64,000 nucleotides of DNA from JAUSIF01 sp040901465 (GCA_040901465.1 JBBDYN010000028.1:310001-374000), one strand, 5' to 3'. Positions 36,764 to 47,000 are shown, counted from the stretch's first letter. Notes: generated by a model not told the origin, from the letters alone. Program-made: numbers and translations.

Positions 36764-37444
36764 ATGCCGAATCGAATCGATTCCGCTTTTGCCGCGCGGT
36801 TGCTGCCGCTTGCAATCGCGCTGCTTCTTGCCGGCGCTGCGCCGGCGGCTGCGCAGAATGAGCCGACCGCGTTCCACAAATTTCTCGGCGGTCTTGGTCT
36901 CCTGGAAATCCCGAGCGACAACCGGCCCGACTATCGCGAACGCGCACCGCTCGTTGTGCCGCCCAGCAACGCGCTAATTCAGCCGCGCAATTCGGACGAT
37001 ATCGCCAAATATAATCCGGATTGGCCGCTCGATCACAACAATCGTCCGCGCAAAGCCGCCGATTCCGAAGCCGAGCGCAAGGCGGATGACGACTTCTATT
37101 CGGGTCGCGCGCTCTCTCCCGCGGAACTCAGCCGCGGCAGAATTTCCCGCGAGGAAGCGGCGCGCAGGGCCGCGACCACGTCGGTTCCCGAACCGGCGAT
37201 CAAGGCGCAGCAACCGCTTTCGCCGTCGCAACTCGGCTTCAAAGGCTGGGGCTCGAAGCAGGAAGAAAAGGTGGTCTTCAGCGGCGAGCCTGAACGGAGA
37301 AGCCTGACCGACCCGCCGACTGGGTTGCGGACGCCGTCACAGGACGCGCCCTACGGCGTCCTTTCGAACAAGGCCGCGCCGGCCAAGGCATCGACGTTGT
37401 ACGATCGCGTGACCAGTCCGAACGATCCCGTCAACCGGCAATGA
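36764..37444 (+). CDS. Secreted hypothetical protein of the lspA-M16 operon
   Basis: The 226-aa product has a Sec signal peptide (cleavage near AAAQ-NEP) and a mature part that is hydrophilic and rich in Pro, Arg, Ser and Ala. Conserved-looking pieces are LGGLGLLEIPSDNRPDYRERAPLVVPP and GFKGWGSKQEEKVVFSGEPER. I recall similar proteins at this position in related rhizobia but no function. GGACCGGGG precedes the ATG at 36764. Its stop overlaps the next gene by 4 nt (ATGA), so it is tied to the M16 peptidases. Confidence 0.75.
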   Translation: MPNRIDSAFAARLLPLAIALLLAGAAPAAAQNEPTAFHKFLGGLGLLEIPSDNRPDYRERAPLVVPPSNALIQPRNSDDIAKYNPDWPLDHNNRPRKAADSEAERKADDDFYSGRALSPAELSRGRISREEAARRAATTSVPEPAIKAQQPLSPSQLGFKGWGSKQEEKVVFSGEPERRSLTDPPTGLRTPSQDAPYGVLSNKAAPAKASTLYDRVTSPNDPVNRQ

Positions 37445-38925
37445 TCATTCGTCGCATCGGTCGGCTCGCGACTCGGCTGTTTGGGCTCGATCGGCGGCGA
37501 AGATTGTGCGCCGAAAATTCATCCGTCCAGTCGCGGCAGATCGGAGCAATCGAACTCGTGCGAAGGAAATTCATGAGTACCCTGGCCGCGATCGCAATCG
37601 CCGGAACGGCGACACTCGCACTCGAGAGCGCCAAGGCCCTGGGACCGGAGGTGAGCGATTTCAAGCTCAAAAACGGGCTCGAAGTCGTGGTGATTCCGGA
37701 TCATCGGGCGCCGGTCATCACGCACATGATCTGGTATCGCGTGGGCTCCGCCGATGAGGATGCGGGCAGGTCGGGGATCGCGCATTTTCTCGAACATTTG
37801 ATGTTCAAGGGCACCGAAAAAAACCCGGGCGGGCGCTTCTCCGAGCGGCTCGCCGAGATCGGCGGCCAGGAAAACGCGTTCACCTCGCAGGATTACACGG
37901 CCTATTTCCAGCGCACGTCGCGTGAACATCTTGCCGAAGTCATGGAATTCGAAGCCGACCGCATGACAGGACTCGTGCTGACCGACGCGAACGTCCTGCC
38001 CGAGCGCGACGTCGTGCTTGAGGAGCGGCGCTCGCGCACCGACAACGATCCCGCCGCGCAATTGTCGGAAGCCGCGCAGGCGGCGTTGTTCGTCAATCAT
38101 CCCTATGGCCGGCCGATCATCGGCTGGGAACATGAAATCCGCGCGCTCAATCGCGAAGACGCGCTCGCCTTCTATCGGCGCTTTTACGCCCCGAATAACG
38201 CGATCCTCGTCGTTGCCGGCGACGTAACCGTGGATGAAGTGCGCCCGCTTGTAGAGAAGACGTACGGCAAGATAGCGCCGCAACCCGGCATTAAGACCCG
38301 CGCGCGTCCGATCGAGCCGACGTCACTTGCCCATCGCCGCGTGGTCCTCGCCGATCCTCGCGTGCGACAGGCCCAGCTTTCGCGCAGCTATCTCGTACCT
38401 TCCTACCGAATGGCCAAGGGCGATGAGGCCGAGGCGCTCGACGTGTTGTCTCACATTCTCGGATCCGGCTCGCTCAGCCGCCTCTATCGGGCGCTCGTCG
38501 TGGAAAAGGAAATCGCGGCGAGCGCCGGCTCCTGGTACAGCGGGACTTCGCTCGACGCCGCCCGCTTCGGCGTCTATGCCGCGCCGCGCCCGGGCACCTC
38601 GCTCGAGACGCTTGAATCCGAAGTCGATGCGGTCATTGCCCGCGTCGCCGCCGAGGGAATCACCGGTGCCGAGCTGGAACGGGCGAAGACGCGACTGATC
38701 GCCGACATGGTTTTTGCGCAGGACAGCCAGGCTCGCCTCGCTCGCATGTACGGCGCCGGACTTTCCGTCGGTCTGACGGTCGACGAGATCAAGGCGTGGC
38801 CCGACCGAGTCCGCACCGTGACCGCCGAATCCGTGCGCAACGCGGCGCGCACCTGGCTCGATCTGCGCCGCGCGGTGACCGGTCATCTCATCTCCCCGCC
38901 GGTCAGGTCGGAGAAGCCCTCGTGA
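37441..38925 (+). CDS. M16 family zinc peptidase, catalytic subunit
   Basis: The pitrilysin-type peptidase has the inverted zinc motif HFLEH in SGIAHFLEHLMFKGTEKNPGG and the downstream Glu region. It is 494 aa if the coupled ATG at 37441 is used. A better signal peptide begins at GTG 37558 or ATG 37573 (MSTLAAIAIAGTATLALESAKA), so one of these is likely the true start of the exported form. It pairs with the inactive partner that follows with a GTGA overlap. Probably periplasmic. Confidence 0.9.
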   Translation: MIIRRIGRLATRLFGLDRRRRLCAENSSVQSRQIGAIELVRRKFMSTLAAIAIAGTATLALESAKALGPEVSDFKLKNGLEVVVIPDHRAPVITHMIWYRVGSADEDAGRSGIAHFLEHLMFKGTEKNPGGRFSERLAEIGGQENAFTSQDYTAYFQRTSREHLAEVMEFEADRMTGLVLTDANVLPERDVVLEERRSRTDNDPAAQLSEAAQAALFVNHPYGRPIIGWEHEIRALNREDALAFYRRFYAPNNAILVVAGDVTVDEVRPLVEKTYGKIAPQPGIKTRARPIEPTSLAHRRVVLADPRVRQAQLSRSYLVPSYRMAKGDEAEALDVLSHILGSGSLSRLYRALVVEKEIAASAGSWYSGTSLDAARFGVYAAPRPGTSLETLESEVDAVIARVAAEGITGAELERAKTRLIADMVFAQDSQARLARMYGAGLSVGLTVDEIKAWPDRVRTVTAESVRNAARTWLDLRRAVTGHLISPPVRSEKPS

Positions 38926-40265
38926 ACCGTCTGCTCATTTGTGTCCTCATGACCGTAGCGCTTTCTGCCGCTTCCAGTGCCGTCAATGCTGCCAAGATCG
39001 AACGCATCGTAACGCCGGGCGGCATCGAGATTTGGCACGTGCGCGACAACATGTTGCCGATGATCTCGCTTGAGTTCGGCTTTGTCGGGGGCGCTTCCCA
39101 GGATCCCGCGGACAAGCCGGGCGTCGCCAATCTGGTTGCCTCATTGCTCGACGAAGGCGCAGGCGATCTTGACGCGCGTGCTTTTCAGGAACGGCTGGAA
39201 GAGCGGGCGATCAACATTTCCTTCTCCGCCCAGCGCGACAGCTTGCGCGGCTCGCTCAAGACACTTGTCGACCATCGCGATCAGGCATTCGACCTGCTGC
39301 GCCTTGCTGTGAACGCTCCGCGCTTCGATTCGAGCGAGGTGGAGCGGGTTCGCGCCGGCGTGCTTGCCGGGCTGCGGCGCCGCACCACCAATCCCGGCGA
39401 TATAGCCGGCGACCGCTGGTTCGCACGCGCATTTCCCAATCACCCCTATGGCCGCCCGGTGCAGGGTACGCTCGAGACGGTCGCGCGCATCGGCATCGAC
39501 GACCTGCGCGCGTTCCACCGCAATACGATTGCCCGTTCGAACCTGAAGGTCGCGACCATCGGCGCAATTGATGCGCAAGAGATTGCCGCGTTTGTCGACC
39601 GGGTTTTTACCGCACTTCCGCAGGAGCCGCAGCTCGTTTCCGTGCCCGAGGTAGTGCCGCAGGGCGGCGGCGAGCAGGAAATCGTCGATCTCGACGTGCC
39701 GCAGACCGTGATCGCCTTTGGCGGCATAGGTTTGAAACGTTCCGATCCCGATTTCATTCCCGCCTATGTGCTGAACCATATTCTTGGCGGCGGCAGCTTC
39801 TCGTCGCGCCTGTATCGGGAGGTGCGCGAAAAACGCGGCCTCGCATATTCGGTCTATAGCTATCTCGCGCCCTACGACCGCGCCGGACTGTTCATGGGCG
39901 GGGTGTCGACGCGCAACGATCGCGCCGCCGAATCGCTTGCGATCATCCTCGATCAAATCAAGAAGATCGCCGAAGCCGGCCCGACCGCTGAGGAACTGGC
40001 CAAGGCGAAAAGCTACCTGATCGGCTCTTTCCCGCTGCGATTCGATACTTCGGGCAAGATCGCGGGACAGTTGCTTGAGATTCAGCTGGAAAACCTGGGG
40101 ATCGACTATATCGACCGGCGCAACGGCCTGATCGAGGCGGTAACCGCGGATGACGTCCGCCGCGCGGCCGCGCGATTTCTCGCCAATGCACGGCTGCTCG
40201 TGACCCTCGTCGGTCGTCCCGATCCCGTCCCCAACCCGGCCCCGGCAACAGCCGGGCGGGGCTAA
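38922..40265 (+). CDS. M16 family peptidase-like partner lacking the zinc motif
   Basis: The 447-aa M16 fold protein has a signal peptide (to VNAA-KIER). The first domain reads VANLVASLLDEGAGDLDARAFQERLE, so HxxEH is missing. The second domain keeps the usual 'GGGSFSSRLYREVREKRGLAYSVYS' pattern of inactive partners, with the Arg-Tyr pair that contacts substrate. The GTG start at 38922 overlaps the catalytic subunit stop by 4 nt. The two probably form a heterodimer like mitochondrial processing peptidase. Confidence 0.9.
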   Translation: MNRLLICVLMTVALSAASSAVNAAKIERIVTPGGIEIWHVRDNMLPMISLEFGFVGGASQDPADKPGVANLVASLLDEGAGDLDARAFQERLEERAINISFSAQRDSLRGSLKTLVDHRDQAFDLLRLAVNAPRFDSSEVERVRAGVLAGLRRRTTNPGDIAGDRWFARAFPNHPYGRPVQGTLETVARIGIDDLRAFHRNTIARSNLKVATIGAIDAQEIAAFVDRVFTALPQEPQLVSVPEVVPQGGGEQEIVDLDVPQTVIAFGGIGLKRSDPDFIPAYVLNHILGGGSFSSRLYREVREKRGLAYSVYSYLAPYDRAGLFMGGVSTRNDRAAESLAIILDQIKKIAEAGPTAEELAKAKSYLIGSFPLRFDTSGKIAGQLLEIQLENLGIDYIDRRNGLIEAVTADDVRRAAARFLANARLLVTLVGRPDPVPNPAPATAGRG

Positions 40266-40347
40266 CAACCCGGTTTCGCGCTCCCCGGCGACGCTGCTAT
40301 AAGATGCAGCCGGCTGAATAGATTCCCCTGGGGAGGGAAGGTATCTG

Positions 40348-41190
40348 ATGCGTAAGAGGCCCGTTCGGCTGCGAAATTCCTACGAAACCGGCCTCGCTTT
40401 GGCCTTCGCCGGTGTCGTCATCGCCAGCTGCGCCACCGTCGAAAGTCCTCTCGGTCCGATCGGCGATGCTTCGGCCCCGGGCACGGCCGCTCGGCCGCAA
40501 TCGAACGTCGTGACGATCGGCGAAGGCGAGAATCAATACACCGCCGCGCGGCAGGTATCGCAGCCGGACATCGACTGTCCATCGGTGACGATCCGCACCG
40601 GCGCCGCCGCATGGCAGATTTCCGCCGGCTCCGGAGCCACGAACGTCCGCTACCAAGGCTCGCTCGGGCAGCTCGCGCGCGAATGTGCAATTCTCGGCGA
40701 CGTCATGACAATGCGTGTGGGGGTCGAAGGACGCCTTCTGGTCGGTCCCAAGGGCGGTCCCGGCAGCGTGAACGTGCCTTTGCGCATCGCGCTCGTTGCC
40801 GAAGGACCGCAACCGCGGCCAATCTGGAGCAAGTTCTATTCGGTGCCGGTCGCGGTTCCGCCCAATGCGAGCCAGGCCATTTTCAGCCAGGTCGAGGACG
40901 ATCTGACGTTCCCGCTGCCGCCGAACAAGAAGGTCGACAATTACATCGTTTATGTCGGCTTCGATCCGCAGGGCGCCGCGGCCGCCGGCAAGGGTTCGGC
41001 GAAGGCGAAAGCGCCCGCGCCCCCGTCCGCGCCGAAAGCGTCGTCCACGAAGGCGTCGTCGCCGCCTCCGGCAAAGTCGTCACCGCCGGCAAAGTCGTCG
41101 GCGCCCGCCGGCAAGCCACAGCCGCAGTTCGAGCCGCCGCCGAGCCCACCCCCCGGCGTGTTCGCGCCGCCTCCCGGTCAGGGCGGCTAA
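40348..41190 (+). CDS. Putative outer-membrane lipoprotein with Pro/Ser-rich tail
   Basis: The 280-aa protein has an N-terminal signal ending in a lipobox-like VVIASC (Cys28). A globular part of about 170 residues (CPSVTIRTGAAAWQI..., LVAEGPQPRPIWSKFYSVPVAVPP) is followed by a low-complexity tail rich in Pro, Ala, Ser and Lys (residues about 210-280), possibly spanning or touching peptidoglycan. GGGAGGGAAGG precedes the ATG. Not recognised beyond a rhizobial hypothetical family. It is convergent with the ATP synthase operon. Confidence 0.75.
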   Translation: MRKRPVRLRNSYETGLALAFAGVVIASCATVESPLGPIGDASAPGTAARPQSNVVTIGEGENQYTAARQVSQPDIDCPSVTIRTGAAAWQISAGSGATNVRYQGSLGQLARECAILGDVMTMRVGVEGRLLVGPKGGPGSVNVPLRIALVAEGPQPRPIWSKFYSVPVAVPPNASQAIFSQVEDDLTFPLPPNKKVDNYIVYVGFDPQGAAAAGKGSAKAKAPAPPSAPKASSTKASSPPPAKSSPPAKSSAPAGKPQPQFEPPPSPPPGVFAPPPGQGG

Positions 41191-41236
41191 CGCAGTCGTC
41201 ACGATGAATTTTGCTCGAGGTGGCTGAGCAGCTCGC

Positions 41237-41722
41237 TCACCCGAGCCGCGACTTCACGTCCTTGATCGACTTGTCGATCAACTCGTCCGCGGTCTTTCCC
41301 TTGACCGTCTCAGCGAGCACTTTCTCGGCGGCGCGAACGGCCGTTTCCGCCGCTGCCGAGCGTACATCCGCGAGCGCCTGTGCTTCGGCCTGCGCGATCT
41401 TGGTCTCCGCCATCTTGGTGCGCCGCGCCACGAATTCTTCCATGCGCTTCTCGGCCTCGGCGGCGAGCTCTGCCGCCTCGGTTTTGGCGTGAGCGATGAT
41501 CGCCTCGGCCTCGGCCTCGGCTTCGCCGCGCTTTTTCTTGTATTCGGCCAATACCTTTTCCGCTTCGTCGCGTAGCCGGCGTGCTTCCGCGAGTTCCTGA
41601 CGGATACGCTCGGAACGCGCATCGAGTGCCGATGCGATTGATTTGAACGCCCCGGCCCGCCAAAGCACGCCGAGGAAGATCACGAAGGCTACGCCTACCC
41701 AGAATTCCGGATCGTACAACAC
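41237..41722 (-). CDS. atpF: ATP synthase F0 subunit b
   Basis: The 161-aa peripheral stalk protein has one N-terminal membrane helix (FWVGVAFVIFLGVLW) followed by a long Ala/Glu/Arg-rich helix. The GTG start at 41722 is supported by GAGGA eight bases upstream. Last gene of the F0 operon atpI-atpB-atpE-atpF'-atpF. Having both b and b' is usual for alphaproteobacteria. Confidence 0.95.
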   Translation of the reverse strand: MLYDPEFWVGVAFVIFLGVLWRAGAFKSIASALDARSERIRQELAEARRLRDEAEKVLAEYKKKRGEAEAEAEAIIAHAKTEAAELAAEAEKRMEEFVARRTKMAETKIAQAEAQALADVRSAAAETAVRAAEKVLAETVKGKTADELIDKSIKDVKSRLG

Positions 41723-41738
41723 GATCTGTTCCTCATGA

Positions 41739-41796
41739 CGTTTTCAGGCGAAGTGGAAACCGGTTCGCCGTTTGAAAACGCGTTGCATTAATGCAA
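41739..41796. repeat. Intergenic palindromes between atpF' and atpF
   Basis: A hairpin CGTTTTCAGGCGAA / TTCGCC-GT-TTGAAAACG (41739-41780) and, directly beside it, a perfect 14-bp palindrome TTGCATTAATGCAA (41783-41796) that contains the atpF' stop codon. The first resembles a dispersed rhizobial intergenic repeat. Both lie inside an operon, where they could tune the stoichiometry of the two stalk subunits. Confidence 0.6.
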
Positions 41797-42321
41797 AGCT
41801 GTATCGACCGCGCGCTCGAGCAGCTGCTTGTTCGGCGCCTCGCCGACGAGCCGCTTGATGATCTCGACTGCGGTGTCTAGTGCGATCCCGCGCACGTTCG
41901 CCATCGCCGACTTCTTGGTCGCCTCGATCTGGCGTTCGGCCTCGGCGAGCTTGGCGTTAAGTGACGCCTCGAGCTTCTTCTTGCGCTCCTCGGCCGCCTT
42001 GGCGAATTCGGCACGCGTCGCGCTCGCGATTGCCTGTGCCCGGGCACGTGCCTCGGCGAGCGCCTTCTCGTAAGCGGCGATCGCGGCCTCGCTCTCGGAC
42101 TTCAGTCGCTCGGCCGCCGCCAAGTCGCTCTCGACGCGTCCACGGCGCGCCGCGAAGATCGCGGCGACGCGCGGCAGCGCGAGCCGCGACAACAACACGT
42201 AAAGCGCGACGAACGCGATCGCGAGCCAGAACAGCTGCGACGCGAACGTTTCCGGGTTGAAGGGCGGGAAGGGGGCCTTGGCCCCACCGTGCGCTTCGGT
42301 GCCGGTCTTGGTTTCGGCCAT
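41788..42321 (-). CDS. atpF': ATP synthase F0 subunit b'
   Basis: The 177-aa b-like subunit has one membrane helix after a Pro-rich start (FPPFNPETFASQLFWLAIAFVALYVLLS) and a long charged helix. The FNPETFASQLFWLAI segment is typical of the b' paralogue. It is between atpE (16 nt upstream) and atpF. Confidence 0.95.
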   Translation of the reverse strand: MAETKTGTEAHGGAKAPFPPFNPETFASQLFWLAIAFVALYVLLSRLALPRVAAIFAARRGRVESDLAAAERLKSESEAAIAAYEKALAEARARAQAIASATRAEFAKAAEERKKKLEASLNAKLAEAERQIEATKKSAMANVRGIALDTAVEIIKRLVGEAPNKQLLERAVDTALH

Positions 42322-42337
42322 TGCCCGGTCGTCCGGC

Positions 42338-42565
42338 TCAGAGCGCGAAAAGGAGCAGCAGCGCGATCAGGAGCGAGAAGATGCCGAGCGCCTCGGTCAC
42401 GGCAAACCCGAAGATGAGGTTACCGAACTGCGCCTGTGCTGCCGACGGATTACGCAGCGCGGCCGCGAGATAGTGCCCGAAGATCGAGCCCACGCCGACG
42501 CCGGCGCCGCCCATTCCGATGCAGGCAATACCCGCACCAATGTATTTTGCGGCGATCGGATCCAT
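42338..42565 (-). CDS. atpE: ATP synthase F0 subunit c
   Basis: The 75-aa two-helix hairpin has a glycine-rich first helix (GIACIGMGGAGVGVGSIFGHYL), polar loop RNPSAAQAQ and second helix with the proton-carrying Glu in FAVTEALGIF. The start at 42565 (MDPIAAKYIG) has GGGAGT upstream; the frame extends further but without a sensible start. Confidence 0.97.
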   Translation of the reverse strand: MDPIAAKYIGAGIACIGMGGAGVGVGSIFGHYLAAALRNPSAAQAQFGNLIFGFAVTEALGIFSLLIALLLLFAL

Positions 42566-42605
42566 GAGGAAGACTCCCTTTCTCGATGTTGGTGGTTGGA
42601 TAGGG

Positions 42606-43358
42606 CTAATGGCCCGGATGAAGCGCATCGTTGAGATAGATGCAAGTGAGGATGGCAAAGACGTAGGCCTGCAGGAACGCCACCAGGAATTCGAGCGCGG
42701 TGAGTGCGACCGTCAACGCGAGCGGCAGGATCGCGCCAACCCAGCCGACGAAGCCGAAGCCGCTCAGCATCACGACGAAGCCAGCGAACACCTTGAGCGT
42801 AATGTGGCCGGCCAGCATATTCGCGAACAACCGCACGCTATGGGAGATCGGCCGCGACAGGAACGACATCACCTCGATCAACACGATCAAGGGCATGATG
42901 TAGATCGGGATCCCGCTCGGTATGAACAGCCTGAAGAAGCGCAGGCCGTTTTTGTAGAGGCCGTAGCCGATCACGGTGAAGAACACGAGCAACGCGAGCA
43001 CGGCCGTGACGGCGATGTGGCTCGTGACCGTGAAGAAGCCCGGGATCATCCCGAACATGTTGAGCACGAGGATGAAGCTGAACAGCGAGAACACGAACGG
43101 GAAAAAGCGCATGCCTTCTTCGCCCGCGGACTGCCGGACCATATCGGCGATGAATTCGTAGGCGATCTCGGCGACCGACTGCACGCGGCCGGGCACGAGC
43201 GCGCGGCCGGCGGTGGCGAGCACGAGCCCACCCGCGGTGACCGCGACCGCCGCGAGCATGAAGGCCGCCGAATTCGTGAACGCGATCTCGACCCCGCCGA
43301 TCTCGCCGAGCGTCGCGATGTTTTTGATCTGGAATTGATGGATCGGGTCGGCGGCCAT
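42606..43358 (-). CDS. atpB: ATP synthase F0 subunit a
   Basis: The 250-aa membrane protein forms the proton half-channels against the c-ring. Blocks typical of subunit a are SVRLFANMLAGHITLKVFAGF with the essential Arg, FSFILVLNMFGMIPGFF and LEFLVAFLQAYVFAILTCIYLNDA. The ATG at 43358 (MAADPIHQFQIKNI) is preferred over a TTG at 43376. Confidence 0.96.
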   Translation of the reverse strand: MAADPIHQFQIKNIATLGEIGGVEIAFTNSAAFMLAAVAVTAGGLVLATAGRALVPGRVQSVAEIAYEFIADMVRQSAGEEGMRFFPFVFSLFSFILVLNMFGMIPGFFTVTSHIAVTAVLALLVFFTVIGYGLYKNGLRFFRLFIPSGIPIYIMPLIVLIEVMSFLSRPISHSVRLFANMLAGHITLKVFAGFVVMLSGFGFVGWVGAILPLALTVALTALEFLVAFLQAYVFAILTCIYLNDALHPGH

Positions 43359-43401
43359 CTGTTTCTGTTCCGTCAATCCGTTCGATTCGCTTCGTGTCTT
43401 G

Positions 43402-43773
43402 TCACTTCGAATCTTGGCCTTGCTTCGCGATCAGTCCCGCCGAACGCATGGCATTCAACGTACCGGCGACGAACCCGAGCATCAGGAACACGATCAGCCC
43501 CCACGGTGACCAGCCCGTCAGTCGGTCGAAGAGCCAGCCGAGAAAGCCGCCGACGACGATTCCCGCGATGAATTCGCTCGACAGCCGCAACGCGCGAGCG
43601 AGGTTCGCAGGATTTCCCGCCGGACCCGCCGGCGCTTCTTCCTCGCGGTCGCGCGGCTTCGGGGAGAGGGCGCCCAACCGTTCGCCGAGCCGACGCAGCC
43701 GCGCGTTCAGCGCGGCCTCTTCAGCATCGCGTGCCCGCCGGCTCCGATCGTCCGGTAGGCGGTCAGCCGCCAT
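43402..43773 (-). CDS. atpI: ATP synthase assembly protein AtpI
   Basis: The 123-aa protein has a charged N-terminal half and two C-terminal membrane helices (FIAGIVVGGFLGWLFDRL, GLIVFLMLGFVAGTLNAM). It matches AtpI, which helps to assemble the c-ring. First gene of the F0 operon. Confidence 0.9.
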   Translation of the reverse strand: MAADRLPDDRSRRARDAEEAALNARLRRLGERLGALSPKPRDREEEAPAGPAGNPANLARALRLSSEFIAGIVVGGFLGWLFDRLTGWSPWGLIVFLMLGFVAGTLNAMRSAGLIAKQGQDSK

Positions 43774-43944
43774 CGTGAACCCTTCGCACTACGGAAACGG
43801 CCTGCCGCCGGGGCAAGCCGCGCGCGCAAAGTAGAGACGGGGGGTAGGCGAGTCAAGGATCGGCGCGGTTGAGTTCGCAACTAACACACTGAAACGACGA
43901 GATAAAGTTGGAGGCAGCCTGTGTCCGAATATCGCGCTGGCCAC

Positions 43945-44006
43945 GTCATCCTGAGGAGCAACCCCGGCCGAGCGAAGCGAGAGCCGGGGGAGCCTCTAAG
44001 GGTGAC
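43945..44006. repeat. GTCATCCTGAGGAGC-type repeat upstream of atpI
   Basis: Ends GTCATC / GGTGAC and contains CCCCGGCCGAG...GAGCCGGGG. A further family of short imperfect palindromes, in the 244-nt gap between smc and atpI. Confidence 0.55.
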
Positions 44007-44017
44007 GGCAAGAGCGC

Positions 44018-47000
44018 TCAGCTCGCTTCGCGGAATTGCTGCGCCGTCTCGAGGCTGACCGAGACAAGCTGCGACACGCCTTGCTCGGCCATCGTCACAC
44101 CGTAGAGGCGATGCACCCGGCTCATGGTGATGGGGTTGTGCGTCACCACCATGAAGCGCGTGTTCGTAAGGCGCGTCATCTCGTCGAGCAGACCGCAGAA
44201 CCGCTCCACGTTGTTGTCGTCGAGCGGCGCGTCCACCTCGTCCAGCACGCACACCGGAGCCGGATTGGTCAGGAACACGGCGAAGATGAGCGAGAGCGCG
44301 GTCAGCGCCTGTTCGCCGCCCGAGAGCAGTGAGAGCGTCTGCGGTTTCTTGCCCGGCGGCCGCGCGATAATGTCGAGCCCGGCTTCCAGCGGGTCTTCGG
44401 AGTTCTCGGAATTGGTGAGGATCAGCTCCGCCGCGCCGCCCGCGAACAGGCCGGTGAACAGCTTCTTGAAATGCCCGTTCACCACCTCGAAAGAGGCGAT
44501 GAGACGCGCACGCGCCTCGCGGTCGAGATTGGAAATGCCATGGCGCAGCCGCTTGATCGCTTCGATCAGGTCGTCGCGCTCGGTCGCGAGATTATTATGC
44601 TGCGTCTCGACCTCCCGCAGTTCCTCTTCAGCGCGCAAATTGACGCCGCCGAGCCGCTCGCGCGTTTCGTTGAGCCGCTCCACTTCCGCTTCGACGGCGG
44701 CGACGTCCACCGACTTCGGATCTCGACCGATCACTTCGTTGACGCGAGCGGGATCGGGCGGACCGCCGAGCGCCTCGGTGATTTCGCGCACGAGACCCGT
44801 GCGGCGCTCGCGTGCCCCTTCGAGCCGCGCTTCGGCGCGCGCCGATTCCTCACGCGCGCCAGATAGCCCATCCTGCGCCGTGCGTGCGGCGCGTTCCGCA
44901 TCGGCGAGCGAAGCTTCCGCCTTGGCAAGGTGGTCGCCCGCTTGCTTGCGGAGGTCCTCCGCCTCGGCAATTTTCGACATCAAATCCTGACGCTGCGTTG
45001 CGAAGGCCGCGGGCGCCTCCTCGAGGCCGGCGCGCTCCGTGCGCGTCTCGGCGAGCCGCTGTTCGATCGCCTTGAGCCGCGTCGCCGCACCTTCCTCGCG
45101 CTCGTGCCAGGCCGCGCGTTCCGCGCTGATCGAGGTGAGCCGGTGTGCACGCGCGGAACGCTCGCGCTCGACGCCTTCCACCTCGGCCTTTGCTGCCGCG
45201 AGCGAAGCGCGATCCTGCGCAAGAACCTTGCGCGTTTCTTCCAGCCCGCCTTCGAGCGTCGGCGTTTCCGGCAACGCTCCGCGCGCCGCGTCGGACTCGG
45301 TCCGCGCCGCGATCGCTTCGTCGCGCCCGGAAGAGAGTCGAGCGCGCGCTTCGACGAGCGCCGACTGTCGCGTCAGCCGGTCGCCCGCCTTGCGCTCGGC
45401 CACCGACAGCGTCTCGCGCGCAGCGTCGAAGGCCGTATGCGCCGTACGGTAATTGCCGCGCGCTTCGGCTTCGGCCGCCTCAGCTGCGTGGAATTCTTCT
45501 TCTGCCTTGGTCGCAGCCTCGGCAACCTTGGCGACTTGCGCGCGTGCGGCCTCGATCTCGCGGTCGAGCTCGCCGAGCCGGTTACGCGCGGCAAGCCTGC
45601 GGCCCGCCGCGGTCGGCGCTTCGGCGGTGACGGTGAAGCCGTCCCAGCGCCAGAGATCCCCTTCGCGCGAGACGAGCCGCTGGCCCGGACGAAGCTGCGC
45701 TGCAAGCCGCTTGGCGTCGGCGCGGGCAACGATACCGATCTGTGCCAGTCGGCGCGCGAGTGCGGCCGGCGCCTTCACGTGCGCGGAAAGCGGCTCCGCG
45801 CCGCCGGGGAGCGCGGGATCGCCGGCAACTTCGGCGCCGCCCCAGTGCATGGGCGAGGCCGCATCGGTCGGCGCATCGAGGTCATCGCCGAGTGCCGCGC
45901 CGAGCGCGGTCTCAAAGCCTTGATCGACGCTGATCGTGTCGAGCACCGGAGGCCAGAGCTTCTTCTTTTCGACGTCGAGCACCTTGGCGAGCGTGCGCGC
46001 CTCGGTTTCGAGCCGGTGCAGTTGCTGCTCGGCCTGGGCGAACGGGCGGCGCGCCACGTCGAGTGCTTGCGCGGCGGCCGAGCGCGCAGCTTCCGCGCGC
46101 AATGCACGCGCGTCGGCAGCACCAAGCGCTTCCTGCGCGCGGGCGCTTTCCGCGCTGAGCTGCGCGAGATCGCTGTCCGCCGTATCCTGCAAGTTCTTGG
46201 CTTCGCGATCGATTTCCTCGATCTCGCGCTCGAACCGGGCGATACGCTCGGCCGACTCGCCGATCGTACGCTCGATTTGCCCGCGCTGCGCGGATAGGTC
46301 GGCGAGCGCCGTCGTCGCTTCTGCGAACGCCTGTTCGCTGCGCGCGAGCGCCGCTTCCGCCACGTCGAGCCGCTCCCGCGCGGCCGCTTCAGTGCTTTCG
46401 CTCGCTTGCGTATCGGCGGTGAGCGCCTGCTCTTCCGTCGCGAGGCGCGAAAGCACTTCATGCGCGTCGGCGGCGAGCGCCCGTTCGCGCTCCATGTCCT
46501 GTGAAAGCTGGGCGAGCCGCCGCTCTAGTTCCTCGGTGCGCGCCTTGGCGCGCGCTTCCTCGCGCTCGAGATCCGTGCGCGCCGCCGTCAGCCGTTGTAG
46601 CGCCGCGGCGCTGGCGGTAGACGCGTCCCGCAGCGGTCCGAGCCGCTCCGACATTTCGCTGCGCGCGCGGCCGGCCTCGCCGTGCGCGCGCGTGCGCTCG
46701 GCCACCATGCGCACCGCAAGATCGAGCGCGCGCTCGGCTTCGGCGACCGCGGTTTCCGCCTCGCGCCAGCGAAGTGCCGCGAGCACCGCTTGTTGCTTGC
46801 GGATTTCCGCCGACACCGTCTTGTAGCGTGCGGCCTGGCGCGCCTGGCGCTTCAGCCCGTCCATCTGGCTCGCGATCTGGGTGATCACGTCCTCGACGCG
46901 CTGGAGATTCTGTTCCGCACCCTTGAGGCGCGTTTCGGCCTCGTGCTTGCGCTGATGCAGGCCGGCGATGCCGGCGGCTTCCTCGAGGATGCGGCGGCGC

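Noticed and set aside
42519..43571. Plus-strand frame of 350 codons opposite atpE/atpB
   Set aside because: Composition is that of a shadow frame (Arg, Glu, His); no fold or motif.
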